Below, one piece after another: positions 1-21,800 of a stretch of 64,000 bases of DNA; within the stretch, counting starts at the first letter, position 1, and each line of letters starts with the position of its first letter. The notes beneath the pieces are model-generated. The model was not told where the DNA came from, did no database searches, and saw only the letters and a program-made list of their open reading frames with translations. Position numbers and translations under genes: made by a program. Source of the DNA: Macropodus opercularis (Eukaryota > Chordata > Actinopteri > Anabantiformes > Osphronemidae); NCBI GenBank assembly GCA_030770545.1, contig CM061100.1, positions 7,261,501 to 7,325,500 on the forward strand, in the 5' to 3' direction.

Positions 1-262
1 GATGTGTTGACTGAATCTTTGTTCTGTTTAGAGCATCATTTAAGTCACATTTGATTCTTGTAGCTTCTACAGATATTTTCCTAATTTCACTACTCAACAG
101 GATAAACATGAGATGCCAACATTACTCGAAAAGGCTAAAAAGTCCTGAACGATTCTGATGGACGTGACTGGTGTTTGCACCTGCGTCTCGTTTTCTCAGA
201 TGAGTCATGCATCAAGGATCAAAATCCCTTTTCTGCAATTGAGTAAAAATGGAAGCACTCAC

Positions 263-417
263 TTGTCCAAAACAAAGTAGAGGTCAAATCCTCCATAACA
301 AGAAGACCCTGCCTCCCTCCTGTCATGGGTCTGTCCTGCACTGCCGGACACGAGGACCACCACCAGTATGCCCAGTTCCACACTGAGCAGGACCTGCCTG
401 CACCAACACTGGGACAT
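263..417 (-). CDS. antxr1: antxr1-like, first coding exon (partial gene, continues beyond left edge)
   Basis: This exon encodes about 52 residues: a hydrophobic signal peptide (MSQCWC start, LLSVELGILVVVLV core) followed by a linker and the start of an extracellular von Willebrand A domain reading CYGGFDLYFVLDK. From remembered homologues, the CYGG variant matches ANTXR1 (TEM8) better than ANTXR2. Family members are single-pass membrane receptors that bind collagen or laminin through a MIDAS metal site; the DxSxS motif would begin at this D and continue in the next exon, outside the window. The exon ends with a GTGAGT donor read on the minus strand (phase 2). The ATG at 415-417 is chosen because the signal peptide follows it. 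An upstream in-frame ATG at 439-441 is possible, and the open frame extends to 630. Divergent from bmp1. The paralogue (a, b, c or d) cannot be assigned. Confidence 0.8.
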
Positions 418-2027
418 CACTCCAAGCTTAGCAAAAGGCATCAGCGTAACCTGTTGGAGAGCTGCGTTCACCTTGTGCCTCACAGCCCTGTGACACGCCG
501 AGCCATACTGTGAAGACTGATCTCCAAGGCATGAAATGTTCCCCTCTGGATCAATATCCCATCTCCTCAGCAGCAGATGTGTGCTGTTTGGAGGAGGAGT
601 GACGCTGGTGGGACTCAGCTGTCGGCTCACTCACTCGAACGCTCAATCACTCCGGCGCATGGTGCTGCAAGTTCCTAAACAAACTTCTTAGCGGCGTAGC
701 CAGTTTCAGTTTCTTTCATGTCCGTGTGAATGACATCGCAGCTTTCATCACATATTTGCTCTGGCTGGTGCTTTTGTTAGTTTAATGTTTCCCTTTCCTT
801 TTTTTTTCTTTTCTTTTTTTGCAGTGTTACTTAATTCCACATGTTTAACATCAGTGCCACTTAGTGGTGCACACAACTCACTGCCTTTAAACACCAAACG
901 GTCATTCAGTGAAATGAAGTGATGTGTATCTGACATTAAACTGATGTAAAGGGGGTTTTACAAGGCACCATGTCTGTTGTTTTGAGCCTGTTTGTTGTCT
1001 GGCTGCTGTAGTTGTGCTGTAAAGGCTGAGACAGTGTCTAAGCCTAAAACGTCAGCTGCTTGAGTTGCGTTGTCAGTAATGAAGCCTTGGCTTGACATTC
1101 TATCCATGTTGCAGAGTTACAGTGAATGAGAAGCTGTGTAGCATGTTGATGAGCTGGCATCTGGACTTTACCTCTGCAGCTGGTTTCACTGTGTTTCTGT
1201 TTATGCAATAATAGCTGCTTGAAAGATGGAACAGTAGCTTTACAATTAAATGACCGGAGAAAGTGAAGTCTGTCCCCAAAACGCATTGTCTGACACATTC
1301 ACCGGGTCGTGACATGCTGCGTTAGAGCTAATGGTATAGAAATGGTGCAGCACTAGTCAGAATGGCTGAGCCTAAACAAATGATGGCAGCAGAACGTAGT
1401 CAAGCCCTGTTTCCCTCCCGCTGTCACTGTTTTCCCTCAACAGTTTGATTTAATGCATATACCGTCGAGAGGTGCAGCACAGGACGGATGCTTCATTCTT
1501 CACCCTCAGTAAGTGACAAATGAGATTTACAGCCACCTTCTGCACTAATTGCTATTATTAATCAGTCTGCGTGTATTCAACCTGCATGTGCAGCATCAGG
1601 TTGTGGCCAACCTGGGGATGCGTCGAGCTCTATTAAATCTAAGTTGATGTGCTGGAATTTAAAACATATCAGCTGCTGTGGAAGGATTTTACAGCACCAG
1701 CTGATTTTTAAACAGCTTGTCTTTGTTTCCATCTGTTTGAATGTTTGCTTGTCTATAGAAGTGAGCGAAGGAGAAGACGCTGAGCGGGGTAGTTGTGCGT
1801 GTGTGTGGCTGCAGGTGAAGTGAGGCGCCTCTGCTGCGTGGATGTGTGCCGTGAACTCTGCGGGCTCTGCTCTCGGTCCTAATGTGGCTGAATTACTGCG
1901 GCATGGAGACATGAGACAACGGCGCTGTGTCCATAAAATCACATCGCCGCCGTCGATGAACTTTTTCTCCGCGTGTTTCTGTCTCACTGTAATAACGACC
2001 GCTGGTCAACTTCGCCTCCGGCAGATC
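418..2027. other. Intergenic region between divergent antxr1-like and bmp1 (5' ends)
   Basis: About 1.6 kb separates the two divergent translation starts, so it should hold both promoters and 5' UTRs. A T-rich tract lies at about 800-825. GC content rises from about 1790 towards the bmp1 start, as expected for a 5' UTR. I saw no convincing coding exon or TATA box. Confidence 0.5.
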
Positions 2028-10770
<8,743 letters not shown>

Positions 10771-11286
10771 CTGTCTCACCCTACCCCAAACCTAAATGGA
10801 GACTCCATCCCTAGCATTCGGTCTGACACACCCATTTCCAGGCGAGCAGTGAATGCATGGAGCGATACCACAGGCAGCAACTCGCATACTTTACATTCGC
10901 ATTTCATTCTGCTGTGAAGCCACGCAGAGAGATCACATCTTCAGCTTTATACTGTCAAAGACAAGACTAGATGAATGAGCCATCTGAGTAAATTACGTCA
11001 CCACCTGTAGTGAGCTGATTACATTATAGCACCGTGATAAGATCTAAAATGTACATATTGTGATATACTGTAGTTCGCCGTGGTTTTTAATCATAATATC
11101 AGCTTTTTACTGTCTATGATTGAGAGGTTGACCACTTTAAGCCAGATTCAGTGACAGTGGAGGAAATTTGCATCGCATTCTTTCATCTACTCAACATGAA
11201 TGTCTTTTCTGCTGTGCTGTTGAGTGCTGTCGCAGGTGCTTCCTCACACAACATTTTTTCATTTTTAGTATTTTGAAACAGAAGAA

Positions 11287-11332
11287 CACTGCAAGTCAAA
11301 AAAGCTCGATCGAGCTTTGTTGACTTGCAGTG
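11287..11332. repeat. Near-perfect 23-bp inverted repeat (hairpin) between bmp1 and the TRIM gene
   Basis: The left arm (11287-11309) starts CACTGCAAGTCAA. The right arm (11310-11332) ends TTGACTTGCAGTG. The arms match at 22 of 23 positions with no spacer, the centre being the self-complementary GCTCGATCGAGC. It lies in the probable bmp1 3' UTR. Confidence 0.85.
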
Positions 11333-11388
11333 GTTGAAAAAAAAAAGCTGAAAGATCTGAAGTTTGTTAATATGATTCAAGAAATGCT

Positions 11389-11397
11389 TTTATTAAA
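11389..11397. promoter_or_regulatory. Overlapping convergent poly(A) signals (TTTATTAAA)
   Basis: Read on the plus strand, positions 11392-11397 give ATTAAA for bmp1. Read on the minus strand, 11389-11394 give AATAAA, a possible signal for the TRIM gene about 655 nt past its stop. One short AT-rich element could therefore serve both convergent genes. No cleavage evidence is available. Confidence 0.35.
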
Positions 11398-11400
11398 TTG

Positions 11401-12049
11401 TTACCCTCATAATACTGTATAATATTTTGTGACTCGCAACAACGTCAGACTCTGGATCGACCAAAGTAAACAGCTGGTCCAATTCATTCATGAAGCACAG
11501 TTAATACAGAGTAGCCATAAAATCATTTGGTCAGAGGTTGTTATAGATGCACCATGTTGCTACCAGCACCAACTAAAAATATTAGCATCCATAAGGTTCC
11601 TGAATGCATCATCGTTAGAGAATATGAAAAAGTAAAACACGATACAGGCTTTTACAAAAGTCAAAAATCACAGTTTTAAATGATTTGATATGAGTAGTAG
11701 TGAACCATGCACAAATTACTGGATATAAAACATATGACTGCACTTAACACTGTCACAACTGTCACATAACCAAACAGATTCACATTCTTCACTGAAGCAC
11801 AGCTTCTCTGACATGAAATGTGTGGCAGTAGATCCAGTCTACAGAGTGGCCTGCGTTACAAAATACACTTCCTAAGACACATGTTTCTATTCAACAGATA
11901 AATCTATAGTCAGCACATACACACTCTTGCATCTTATCTGTTTCATTACAGTATAAATGTTTGTCTCTTCTCTCACACGCAGGTTGAGTTCACATTTCTT
12001 TGGTACTTCTTTGTAACTTTTATACTTTGTTACCGAATCATCTACTTAG
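11401..12049. other. Convergent 3' region, probably TRIM gene 3' UTR
   Basis: AT-rich non-coding sequence between the bmp1 3' end and the TRIM stop codon. No coding exon or repeat recognised. Confidence 0.4.
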
Positions 12050-14974
12050 TTAAATCTTTGGTAAGAAAACTTTCAGAGGCTCATTTTCATGCACTTTATC
12101 CAGGAAACCCAAGTTAAAGTAAGGATACAGCGTCTCTGTGAAGGTCTCTCTGAATGTGTACAGATGAGTCATGCTCTCTGCATTATAAAAGGACACCAGG
12201 CCTCTCCTGTAGTCCAGGTACACTCCGATCCTGGCCAGCGGCTCCTCCAGGGACAGGACAGTGGGAGGGGACGTGCCAGCCATGTACTGTACCCCATAGG
12301 AGAGGGAGAGGGTCCAGAAGCCATTGGCTGGGAGGGCTTTGATGACCCCCTTTCTGGGCACTGACTCTCGAGCCACCCCAACGGTCCAGACTGTGCTGCT
12401 GTAGACTTCGATCTCCCAGTAGTGACGCCCGTGGGTGAAGCCCTGGCTGCCGAGCAACGAGAGGGCGGCGTTGAACCTGTAGGGGTTGTCCTGCACTGTG
12501 TGGTTGAAGGTCTGGTAGCGCACACAGGTGAGGGAGGAGGTGAGGCTGAGCCAAGGGTTGGCGGTGCTGGAGTTAAAAGTGATGGCTGCTGGAACTAAAA
12601 ACAGGAAAAACAATAGATTTTAAATTGCGTGTTGACTTTTCTGAAAAGGTTCATTAGCATTTTTAATACCTGGATAAATGCTTCCTTTCATGGATTTCCA
12701 CACTCTGTACTGCAAGGGCCCTGCAAAACGGCCCTCACACAGGCTGGGCGGCGTGAAGGCAGGTTTCTCAAACTTTAGCGACGGCCTGCCAACAAAAGCA
12801 AAGTCAGAGGAACAAAGGGCGAGGAGTAAAACACAAGCTGCCCTCAATGAAGCAGCTCAACTGTTCTCATGCTCACCTCTGAAGCAGGGCTTTGATGCTC
12901 TGAAACGGGACGCGGGGATAACCGCAGGAAAGGAGAGACAGAGAATGGTGATTAGTGTTGTTGAATCCAAGAGGGGAGAAAGCTTTTTCCACATTACATC
13001 AATGCCTGAGCACACGCTATCCCACCCTGTGGGATCTCCCCGTGGCTGGGGAAAGTCCCACAGCCATGGTCTGAGTATGGCACCGTGCCTGAACTCTCTA
13101 TCCCACAGATCAGTGAGTGAGGTCACAGGCCTACATCCTGTCTGTGCTGATGGAGAGCAAACTTTTTTCTTTTGTTATTAGAAAATAGAAACGTCTTTGC
13201 TCGTAATGCAGATGTGTTCAAACTTTTTTAGGATTACAAAACATTTGCACGTCTGTGGCTTTTGAAAATAGAAAACACAGTTTCACAGGAAAGCCAATAC
13301 GGTCACACCCTACTCAGCTTAATCTTCAGTATTGATGTTGAAACCTATTTAGCATTTTGGCATAGATATACATTTCTGCTCCATGACATAGTGATGCTAT
13401 GAAACGAATCTCAAATCAGACAGTTTTTCTGACTTTAATGCAACAAAAATACTTTTTGCTGGGAAAATAATGATGAGCTCAGCATCATCCCTAGAGCTGA
13501 CTCATCTCACTGCTGATACCTTCCAGATGCACTGTATTCATCATGTGTGACGTTCACATAAACTCAGCAATACCCTGAGCAGAGTGAAGGGATCCTGTTC
13601 TTTCAGCTTGTCCTCTATCTCATGCACGGCTCTCTGCAGACGCGAGATCTCCACACACAGCAGGGCCTTGTGCTCGTCCAGACGGATCAGCTCCCTGCGC
13701 TCCTCCGTCTTAAGCTTCACCTGCAGCAGCTTCTCTTCCTGATACAGGAACTGGTGCAGGTCACTGAACTGGGCCTCGATGCGCTGCTTCAGGTCAGCTG
13801 TGTGCTCCTGCAGTGTTTGTTCATTTAACAAGGAGTAAAAATGAAAGCGGTTGATGCCGTGCAAGAGAAATAAAAGACATAGTTCTTCATCTTAGTTTAC
13901 ACTTACCGTCACATTTTCCGATTCTGAACAGCAGCAGTAAAGCGAACAATGACATGTTTTGTTTGAAAGTGTCTCCTCTCACCTTGAGCTTCTTAACCTC
14001 ATCTTCAGCTTCCCTGTCATACTGCAGGGCTGTGTTGAGCTCCGCTTTGAGAGAATCCATGGAGCTGTTCAGAGAGGCCTGACGGGACAAAGACACAACA
14101 TCACTGCGTGCTGAGCTGCTTTTCATTGTGATGTCTGCACTGATCACTTGTTACAGACTCAAAAACGCCCTACATCACTCTTCGTAAGCAAAACAGCCAA
14201 AACAACAAACACAATATACTTATACTTGAGCATCATCTTTTCTTTCAGAGATCAGACAGCTCAGCTCTAACTTACCCTGTATTTCTGCTCAGCCTCCTGC
14301 ACACACATCATGGTGTGATTTCTGTGCTCCTGTGAAACGCCACACACCAGACACACCAGCTCCTGGTCCTCCTCGCAGTAAAGCTTCAGCTCTTCTCTGT
14401 GTCTGCTGCACCGAGGGATCGGCGCAGGAGCCCTCTCTGGCACCCCGACATCCACCAGACGAGCTCCGGCGCCGCTCTCCTCTAGACCCTGACAGTAGCT
14501 CTCCACTATGTTAGCAACAATGCGATTGGGTCTGTAGCTTTGTCCAGGATACACCTTCCTGCACTGAGGGCAGGACCCTGTGCCTCCCTGCCCAGTGCCT
14601 CGGGGACCTGTCCAGTAGCCCTCAATGCACCCCTGGCAAAAAGTGTGATCGCAGGGCAGCGACACGGGCTGCTTGAAAAGATCCAAACATATGGAGCAGG
14701 TCAGGTCTCTGCTGATTCTATGAGCTGAGCTTTTGGTCACTTGTCCAGCTATGGGAGGCTGCAGCAACTTTTCCATTGCTGTTTGTACAAAATCTCCTTC
14801 CTTTGGTTTCCAACTTTTCTTTTCTTGCCTTTTCCCTTGGTTTAGCCTTTCTAAGTTCTGCAGATAAACAGACTGGATTTTCTTCACTTCGTTCTGATTC
14901 TTGCTCATTCCTTTGCCTTGATTGTTTTCCTGGGTTGTGACTGTGCAGCTAGACTTCGACGTCCTTCCCCTCAT
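12050..14974 (-). CDS. TRIM-family E3 ubiquitin ligase (RING, B-box, coiled coil, PRY/SPRY), 6 exons, 570 aa
   Basis: Likely a RING E3 ligase of the large fish TRIM/SPRY family. Exons in transcript order: 14974-14276, 14078-13983, 13807-13574, 12899-12877, 12785-12670, 12594-12050. Sizes of 96, 234, 23 and 116 nt are the canonical class-IV TRIM pattern. The RING is C93-C138 (CSIC, PCDHTFCQGC, CPQC) with a long Gly-rich loop. A B-box 2 (C189 to H220) follows, then a coiled coil over exons 2-3 and PRY/SPRY (about 385-570; LDYRRGLVSFYNA and WTVGVA motifs). The start is the ATG at 14972-14974; five codons open upstream begin with GTG, not ATG. About 90 mostly basic, low-complexity residues precede the RING, more than most TRIMs carry, so translation may start at a later Met (residue 23 or 67). 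The orthologue is not assignable; many fish TRIMs are antiviral or lineage-expanded. Confidence 0.9.
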
Positions 14975-17900
14975 GCAGAGTGCGGCCACTCTCTTTGGCC
15001 TTGAGTCTTCCTGTTGACTGTGGGGAAATGAAGGGGGTGGTGCTGAAAGAGCCTCAGCCTCTCACATCCTCAACAAGACAGAGAAGGAATCTCAAGTCCG
15101 CCCCCCTTTTTCCCTCCAGGCTGATGTCACATCTTTGTCAGGAAACTGAGGCGGGCTATGGATTTTCTATCTTTGCCTTGTTTGTTAGGCTCCTCTAGAG
15201 TCTTCACTACTTCACTAAGGCCTTAATCTGCTTTTTTGCTGAACTACAAAAAAATGTAAATCCGTGACTTTGACACTTATGTGACTTTGAGCGCACATGC
15301 TGAGAGAAGGCAGAGGCAGGTTTCCTCCTTCTTTTTATGGAAACACTGCCCAGTTATGATCGTTGTTGCTGTAGGGTAAACAAAATCATTAGAGAGAGAT
15401 TTAGACGGGTTAGGTAGGAACAAATCTCCACCAAGCTCAAATACACTGCAGGCATCCTGAGCGTCCCCCTCCTCCCATCTATTTATTAGAAGAGACATTT
15501 ACAGCTCGTTCCCTGAAGGGTTAGCACATCTGTCCAGAAACTGCGAGACGCTTGCCACACAAAAAAGGGTGGAAACGTATTATTCCATATGAACAGTTTT
15601 ACAGTGTGTTGCATCAGGCTGATCGCAGATGCAAACTAAACACAGACACCCCGTCATTATGCAATGGAAAATAATAATTTGTCAGGAGATTGAAACTACA
15701 GCTGAATTGAATCAGTGTGTGAGAGACAAAAAAGAAACAAAGAGCGAGAGAGAGAGACAGCGTGTCTGGTCTGTGGAGCGTATTTCTAACGGTGTTGAAA
15801 ATTATTTCACATTGTGAATAGGAGGAAACTTCTATCCTTGAAAAGCCTGGAAAATCCTTGAACACGGCGACCGCTTTGTTTGCTTTGTCTAACTACTACT
15901 TTGCCATTGTCAGCCACAAAAAAAGCCAACACAACGAAACAAGGAAAAGCCACCAGACTGAAGTCTGTTACACTGAGTTATCGGATGTCTGTGTTTCTGG
16001 ATCTGCATAAAAAACTTTTTCTATATCCAACTGATTTGTCTAAAATCTGTTCAGACTGCATGTGAAACTTTCAAGTTTCCTTAGCTCAGAGCCCAAGATT
16101 TATCTGTATGTTGTATGGAGTGTATGGACAGTACTGACATCTGGTGTCCAACATGTATATTAAACAAAAACACAGAGCATTCACACAGACGAACTCGAAA
16201 CAGTTCAGAACAGAGAACCTCCTGAATACTGCAGGTGTGTCTGAGGAGACCTGCTGTGTGAACTCACTGGCCAGGGTGAATGGAGGAGCTGTCTGTGGTG
16301 CTGAATGTTTGCAGGTGAAAGTGAGGGGACTCTGAAACTATGGTCCACAGGGAAACAGGAAACCTTCATGTGCTGGACTTCACATTTAGTTAAGAGTTAT
16401 AGAAAAGAATGACGGCACCCATTGTAATTAACCTGTAACCTTTAGTGGCAGCTTCTTTAGAGCTGCACATACATAATTAACATAGGGACAGATTAGTATT
16501 GTTGAGTTAATTAAAATGTTGAAATGCTTTTACACTGTGGTTCCCATAGAGCTGCTGGGTCAGGACCCAGTGAAGCTGGGTGCAGCAGAGGCTAAATGGG
16601 TGTGTTGCAAACATCACAGCATCACATCCAGTTAAAGAAAGAAAGAAAGAATGTTTAGCTGATTTGTTTTATTTATTTTAAGTACAGGGTGTCATAATGT
16701 GAAAGTGGAACAAGTTAAGTGCTTGTAAACACAAGTTTGTCCAAAGAAATAATGACAAGTTGTTATCTTTGATTCACAATGCAGGAGACGAATTAATAGC
16801 AGCTGAGCTGAGAGGCAGAGGTGATTCAGAGGTTCAGGTGATTTTTGCAACAAAGCCTAATTAAACTAACACTGCAGTTTTCTCCATGAACATCTTAAGC
16901 TGTAAATGGTTTTATGTTGCGTTTCTGTGATGTTCATGTGTATCATCATGCAGTAGTGAACGTTTACGGCATAGCTGGAGATAATCTGCGGGTGCGTGCA
17001 GCCATGCATGTGAGTGTTTGTGGCAAATTCTGAAAAAATGCAACATTTATAAGGAAAGACAGGAAATAAAAAAAAACTCCCTTTCACACACACACACACA
17101 CAAACACACAGTAGGTACATCTGCAGTGAACACAAGCCCTCAATTAAACCCGGAGCTGATGTGTGGGCCACCGGGGAAACTGAGTCTCTCAGGAACGTGC
17201 GGGTCTAAAAATAAGTTCAGTGTCTGCAGGAGCGAAGTCGACCTGTAGGAAGATAAAAGCAAGGACGGGCAACGTGGAAATACTGAATTTCTCCAGCTTT
17301 ATGGTGATGGAGACAGAACTATTAAACATTTTAAATTAATGTGTTCTCTGACAGCTGAGAATTAGCCCAAGATAATGATGTATAATTACGTAAATGATGA
17401 GAGCATTTACTCTTACCCTTTATTCTGGACCCTGTTTTATTCTCCTTATACAGTATGACCAGGAACTCATCATGAGTTTCTAATGTCAGCGTTAGAATTG
17501 ATCCTATACAAGCACTTCAGACTCCTTGTGTTCACTGCTGCCATTTCTAATCAGACCACACGTTTTTTCCTTTTAATGGGAATTTAATGAGATTGCATTT
17601 ATGTCCTCGCATTCCACGAGAAGTCATGAATATTGTACTTTACGACTTCTAACCATAGAACGCTGTTGGTATCTTTTGTGGAAACACACACGTGCCTGTG
17701 GTGACATACTGTACATTTTTCAGTTTTTATGTCTAAAGGGACTGAAGCCAACACTGATTGCTTATCACATGAGAAGTAAGAGAGATTTTATTGACTCCAC
17801 AGTAAAAACATTTAATAATTTAAATGTACCATCTGATTGTTCTTTCTCTATTTCATCTCTCAATGTTTTTATAATATTCCTCTGAACAATAAAATCTCCC

Positions 17901-18875
17901 TCCTCCTTGTGACTTCCACAGAATTTGAGAAGAGGCACTTTACCAGATTCAGAGCCAATGTCAGAGCATATTTTAGGAACGAGACGCAGCTTCCTGCCCT
18001 CGTATTCATTTACCTTTCAAGTTCATATGAAACCATGGATACCACCAGGTGCGCAGCACAAAATGCACCCTGGGCTGTAATTTCAAAACTCAGGCAAAAT
18101 AAATGTGTGCAGCCTGATGCCATTTAGTATGTCAAGGCATCACAGATGTGAAGCCTACTTATTACATTTCAAGAACATGTGGGAAGAACAAATTGATCTT
18201 CAAATAACAAAATGCACAAACAGGTAATAAAAATGTTGATAAAATGTTTTCAATCGTGATTTATTGCTTTCATTTTAATCCAGTTAGCGGTGGATTAATG
18301 TTTCATCTGCAGTGGCTCAGAACTGACTCATATTGAGTCATGATTAAAGTTCGGTGTAAACATAATAACACCTTGTTATTGTTATAGTTGTTATTAAATC
18401 TGAGCGTGTCATATAAAGAAACACAGGAATTCTTTTTAATTTCCACAGAGGGTCGGACTGTTCGAGCCTGTCTGGGTTTGGACCCATCACACCAGCTTAT
18501 TACACGTCTGACGCTTCTAATATTGGCCAAGGTGTAAACACTTTCCCGCACCTCGGGGCTTGTCTGCCTCTATTAATTGTTTGCCTCCTCCTCACTTGTT
18601 GAGACCGGCCCAGGTTTCAGCAGAACTGATGCTGCTGAGGATCACTCCGCTTGTCCTTTTCGTCAGCTTCGAGCTTTTGCTGAGCTGCAACACGCAGATG
18701 CGATGAGAAGCAACATGCGTCCACATCTCACTGCGTGAGCTCTGCTCCACCTTCAGACGCCAGTTCTCTGTCTGTGCAGAGCTGCGCTGCTGCAGCTCGG
18801 TGCGTCGTCGAGGAGCGCGGCTGGAGCAGGATTACCGCGATTAGTCTGCAAAGGGTGGACAGTAAACTAAACGCA
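14975..18875. other. Intergenic region between divergent TRIM gene and kcnip3
   Basis: About 3.9 kb without a recognisable coding exon. It holds an (AAAG)n run near 16634-16652 and a CA repeat at about 17085-17110. A GC-richer stretch at about 18600-18880 fits the kcnip3 promoter and 5' UTR. The TRIM promoter should lie just right of 14975. Confidence 0.5.
17085..17110. repeat. CA dinucleotide microsatellite
   Basis: Short (CA)n run with one interruption, preceded by a poly(A) tract. Confidence 0.8.
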
Positions 18876-21800
18876 ATGCAGGTACAGTGAACAGTTATTA
18901 CTATCAGCTACAATTTTATTAGTGGAAGAAAAAAATATGATGTGCAAAAATATGAATTATTAGTAAAGCTGCTGTTTAGCTCGAGGTGTAGTTCTGATAC
19001 TGAACTTATTATATGAGACTGTACACGCGTAAATTACCTCAATAATAAATGGAATAAAATATTATATTATATTATATTACAGCATTTGTGATTAATTCCA
19101 AACTGTAACAATAATTAGGATGCACCTCTTGTGTCATGCTGACCTCGGGGCAGAGTGACAACATGTGCTTGTTTTTCGAGACCACATGGTGGAGTTTTTA
19201 CCACTAACCTGAGGCAAAACACCATGAACCATATGGTGAACAGTGGTAGATTGTAGAGCAGGTTAGAAGCATCAAAGGTGGTAAGAGGTGAACAGGAAGC
19301 CAGAATGAAAGAGCCAGTCTGCAGGAGAAAACTGATGATTGCTGTGGCATTAGAATAATCAACAGCTGCCTCATGTTAGGGGAATGGTCTGGGCACATAT
19401 TGGGCGGGCTGTCATGTGGACTGTGTGTGTGAGTGGGTGTGTGTGTGTGGACATATGTGACAGTCAGTGGAGGATGGTCGCCCACAGTGTTCATCCTGAC
19501 TCTGATCAGCACAGGAAGCATCACACATGCTTCCACTGCTTCTCTCGGTTTGGAAACGTGCTGTGTTGCTTTGAATGTCAAGACTCTTTCTGGATCATAT
19601 TTAATTTATTATGACTGATGTCTTGAGGGTGTGTTTATGCATATTCAGTTGTTAAGCGTACAGTAGTCGTGTGTCTGGCATAGGTGCTGATGGTTGTGGG
19701 TTTTATGTGTGTCTACTATCAGTGATTTCAACTTGGTCATCATTCACCTCACCATGGCAGCCAACGCTGATCTTTTATTAATGCAGTTTTAAGGAATGTG
19801 AATTATTGAGCAACATTTTTGATGCTCTGTGGCATGATTTCATATTCAACCAGCTCACCATGGAGCTTCGCTGGTGGTGATTCTCCCTAAAGAAGGCTGT
19901 TTTATTCATCCTCATTTCCGAAGCAAGTAAAAGACTTTGCATTAACATAAAATAGACAAAAGTACAAATATAGGACAAGTTATAGAAACGAGGGAACATA
20001 CTGAAACCTGCAACTGTGGCAGAAGACACAGTAATGAAACTTAGTTGAACAGTGAAACAGTGCATCAGAAACAATATTTAAAAGTTTATTATTTTAGCAA
20101 ACTGTTAAAAAGTAGTTGAAAAATTATTATAATTTAAAACCTACAAAGCCTCAAAACCACCACAATCATCATAGAATCACACAGTATTGAATTCATATTA
20201 TCTAACAGCATATGGTTTAAATCAATTAAGTAAATGTAAAATATTAACCACGTTTTTATTTTCACTTTGTACTTTGCATTCAAAACAAATGAGCAGCATT
20301 TGAGCATCAGCGTATCATTACTGAGGTATTGATCTGTTCAGCCAGGTTGCAGGATGTGCGAACGTGTCTTTATCCTGTTACTGTCACAGGAGCCATTGTC
20401 CGTTTGGAGTTTGTGATCTTTCTTCGTTTCCTCTCTTAGAGGACAGTTTCTTTTCTGTATGTCCTCAGGCAAATGAGAAGGCAGTGGATGGCGGCTTGCT
20501 GCCGGATGCCAACGGGAAAGATCCGAACCCACCAGAACAGACAGAGGGCTCCAAGTGGCAGAGACCGCGGCTGTCACGCAAATCTCTGATGAAGTGCTGT
20601 CTCGTCAAGTGGATCATCGCCAGCACCTCACAGCAAGGGCCAGGTAGCGACACTGGAGACGCCAGAGCCAGGCTAACTTATGAGCAAACTGTCCCTCCTC
20701 GTCTCACGCTCACTCTACTTACAGGACAGATGTGTTTTGTTTTGTTTTCCTTCAGATAATTTAGATTATTTACTGAATGAGAAATGATTAACCTTCGAGT
20801 GTTTTCATGAATCCCAGATGAAGATGTGACCCACACTTCAGATGCCCCACTTTTCTTTTCTACCTAAATTATTGACATTGCCCTTCTGTGCAGACAGACA
20901 CTGTAGACACTGTGCTGCGCCTATGCACTCAGAGCATCATCACACACTTATTTAAAATAGTGTGGAAACAATATTTTTGAATGGATTTAGTCATTAGTGG
21001 CCTCATTTCCTGCTGCTCTCACTGCCAGCAGACAGATTTCCAGACACTAATAACAACTGTAACAGAACAAATGTGCAGATGACAAAAGAACAACAACAAA
21101 ACAACATCACAAAAACATATGATTATGTCTTCTGGTATATCTGTATTTTAACTACTGCGTTTCATCAACATTTTTTCCGTCTCTGTTTATCTTGTCGCCT
21201 GTGGACGTGCAGTAGCAGCTGAATGCAGGTCTGCCTCTATACACTAGATGGTGGTGTGTGTTCACTCTGAGTCAGCTGGAACTATTCACAACACAACGGT
21301 GAAAAGCAAACATGGTTTTCTGGTGTATTTGTTTAAAAATGACATTTCTTGAATATAATTTTACAAATACTTATGTAAAACTGTGTTAAATAGTTACTTT
21401 TTGGAAAAGCACCAGTGATGTGCAGAAGTACACAAAATAATTGTTGTATATGTTCTTTACACACGTTAATTTCTCAATTTATAAAAGCGATAATGACACA
21501 GTCCTTCTCTTGCTCGTGCAACAGCAGCATGGGTGGACAGACAGGCATAAACATACAGGTGATTGCATGAGGTCTGTTGCCAAAAATAAAATGCCTAAAG
21601 AAATAAATAAATAAAAGCGTTGCGAGAGTGCTTAGTGAAAGCCAAGGTAATGGTGTTTAACTGTGTGATGAGAAGTTGCGTGATAGCCCTGATTGATTGG
21701 CCTCCGAGTCTGAGCGGTAATGTTGCTCTCACTGCAGTCATTAAAGCCTGGTGGTGAGGCTGATGGCTGCACCTCCTCAAGCTTAAGTCACCTCACCCTG

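Larger units (their letters stand above)
10771..11400 (+). other. bmp1 3' UTR with probable poly(A) signal near 11392
   Basis: Non-coding sequence after the bmp1 stop. No AATAAA was seen on the plus strand here, but ATTAAA occurs at 11392-11397. A 46-nt near-perfect inverted repeat lies at 11287-11332. The UTR boundary is a guess. Confidence 0.45.

Noticed and set aside
418..630. N-terminal extension of the antxr1 exon open frame
   Set aside because: A start at 415-417 (or 439-441) puts the signal peptide first; the rest is probably 5' UTR left open by chance.
1842..2027. In-frame upstream extension of the bmp1 first exon (62 extra codons)
   Set aside because: The extension is not hydrophobic and would bury the clear signal peptide that starts at 2028; treated as 5' UTR.
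12678..13181. Plus-strand frame of 167 codons
   Set aside because: It runs antisense across TRIM exons 4 and 5 and their introns and resembles no known protein.
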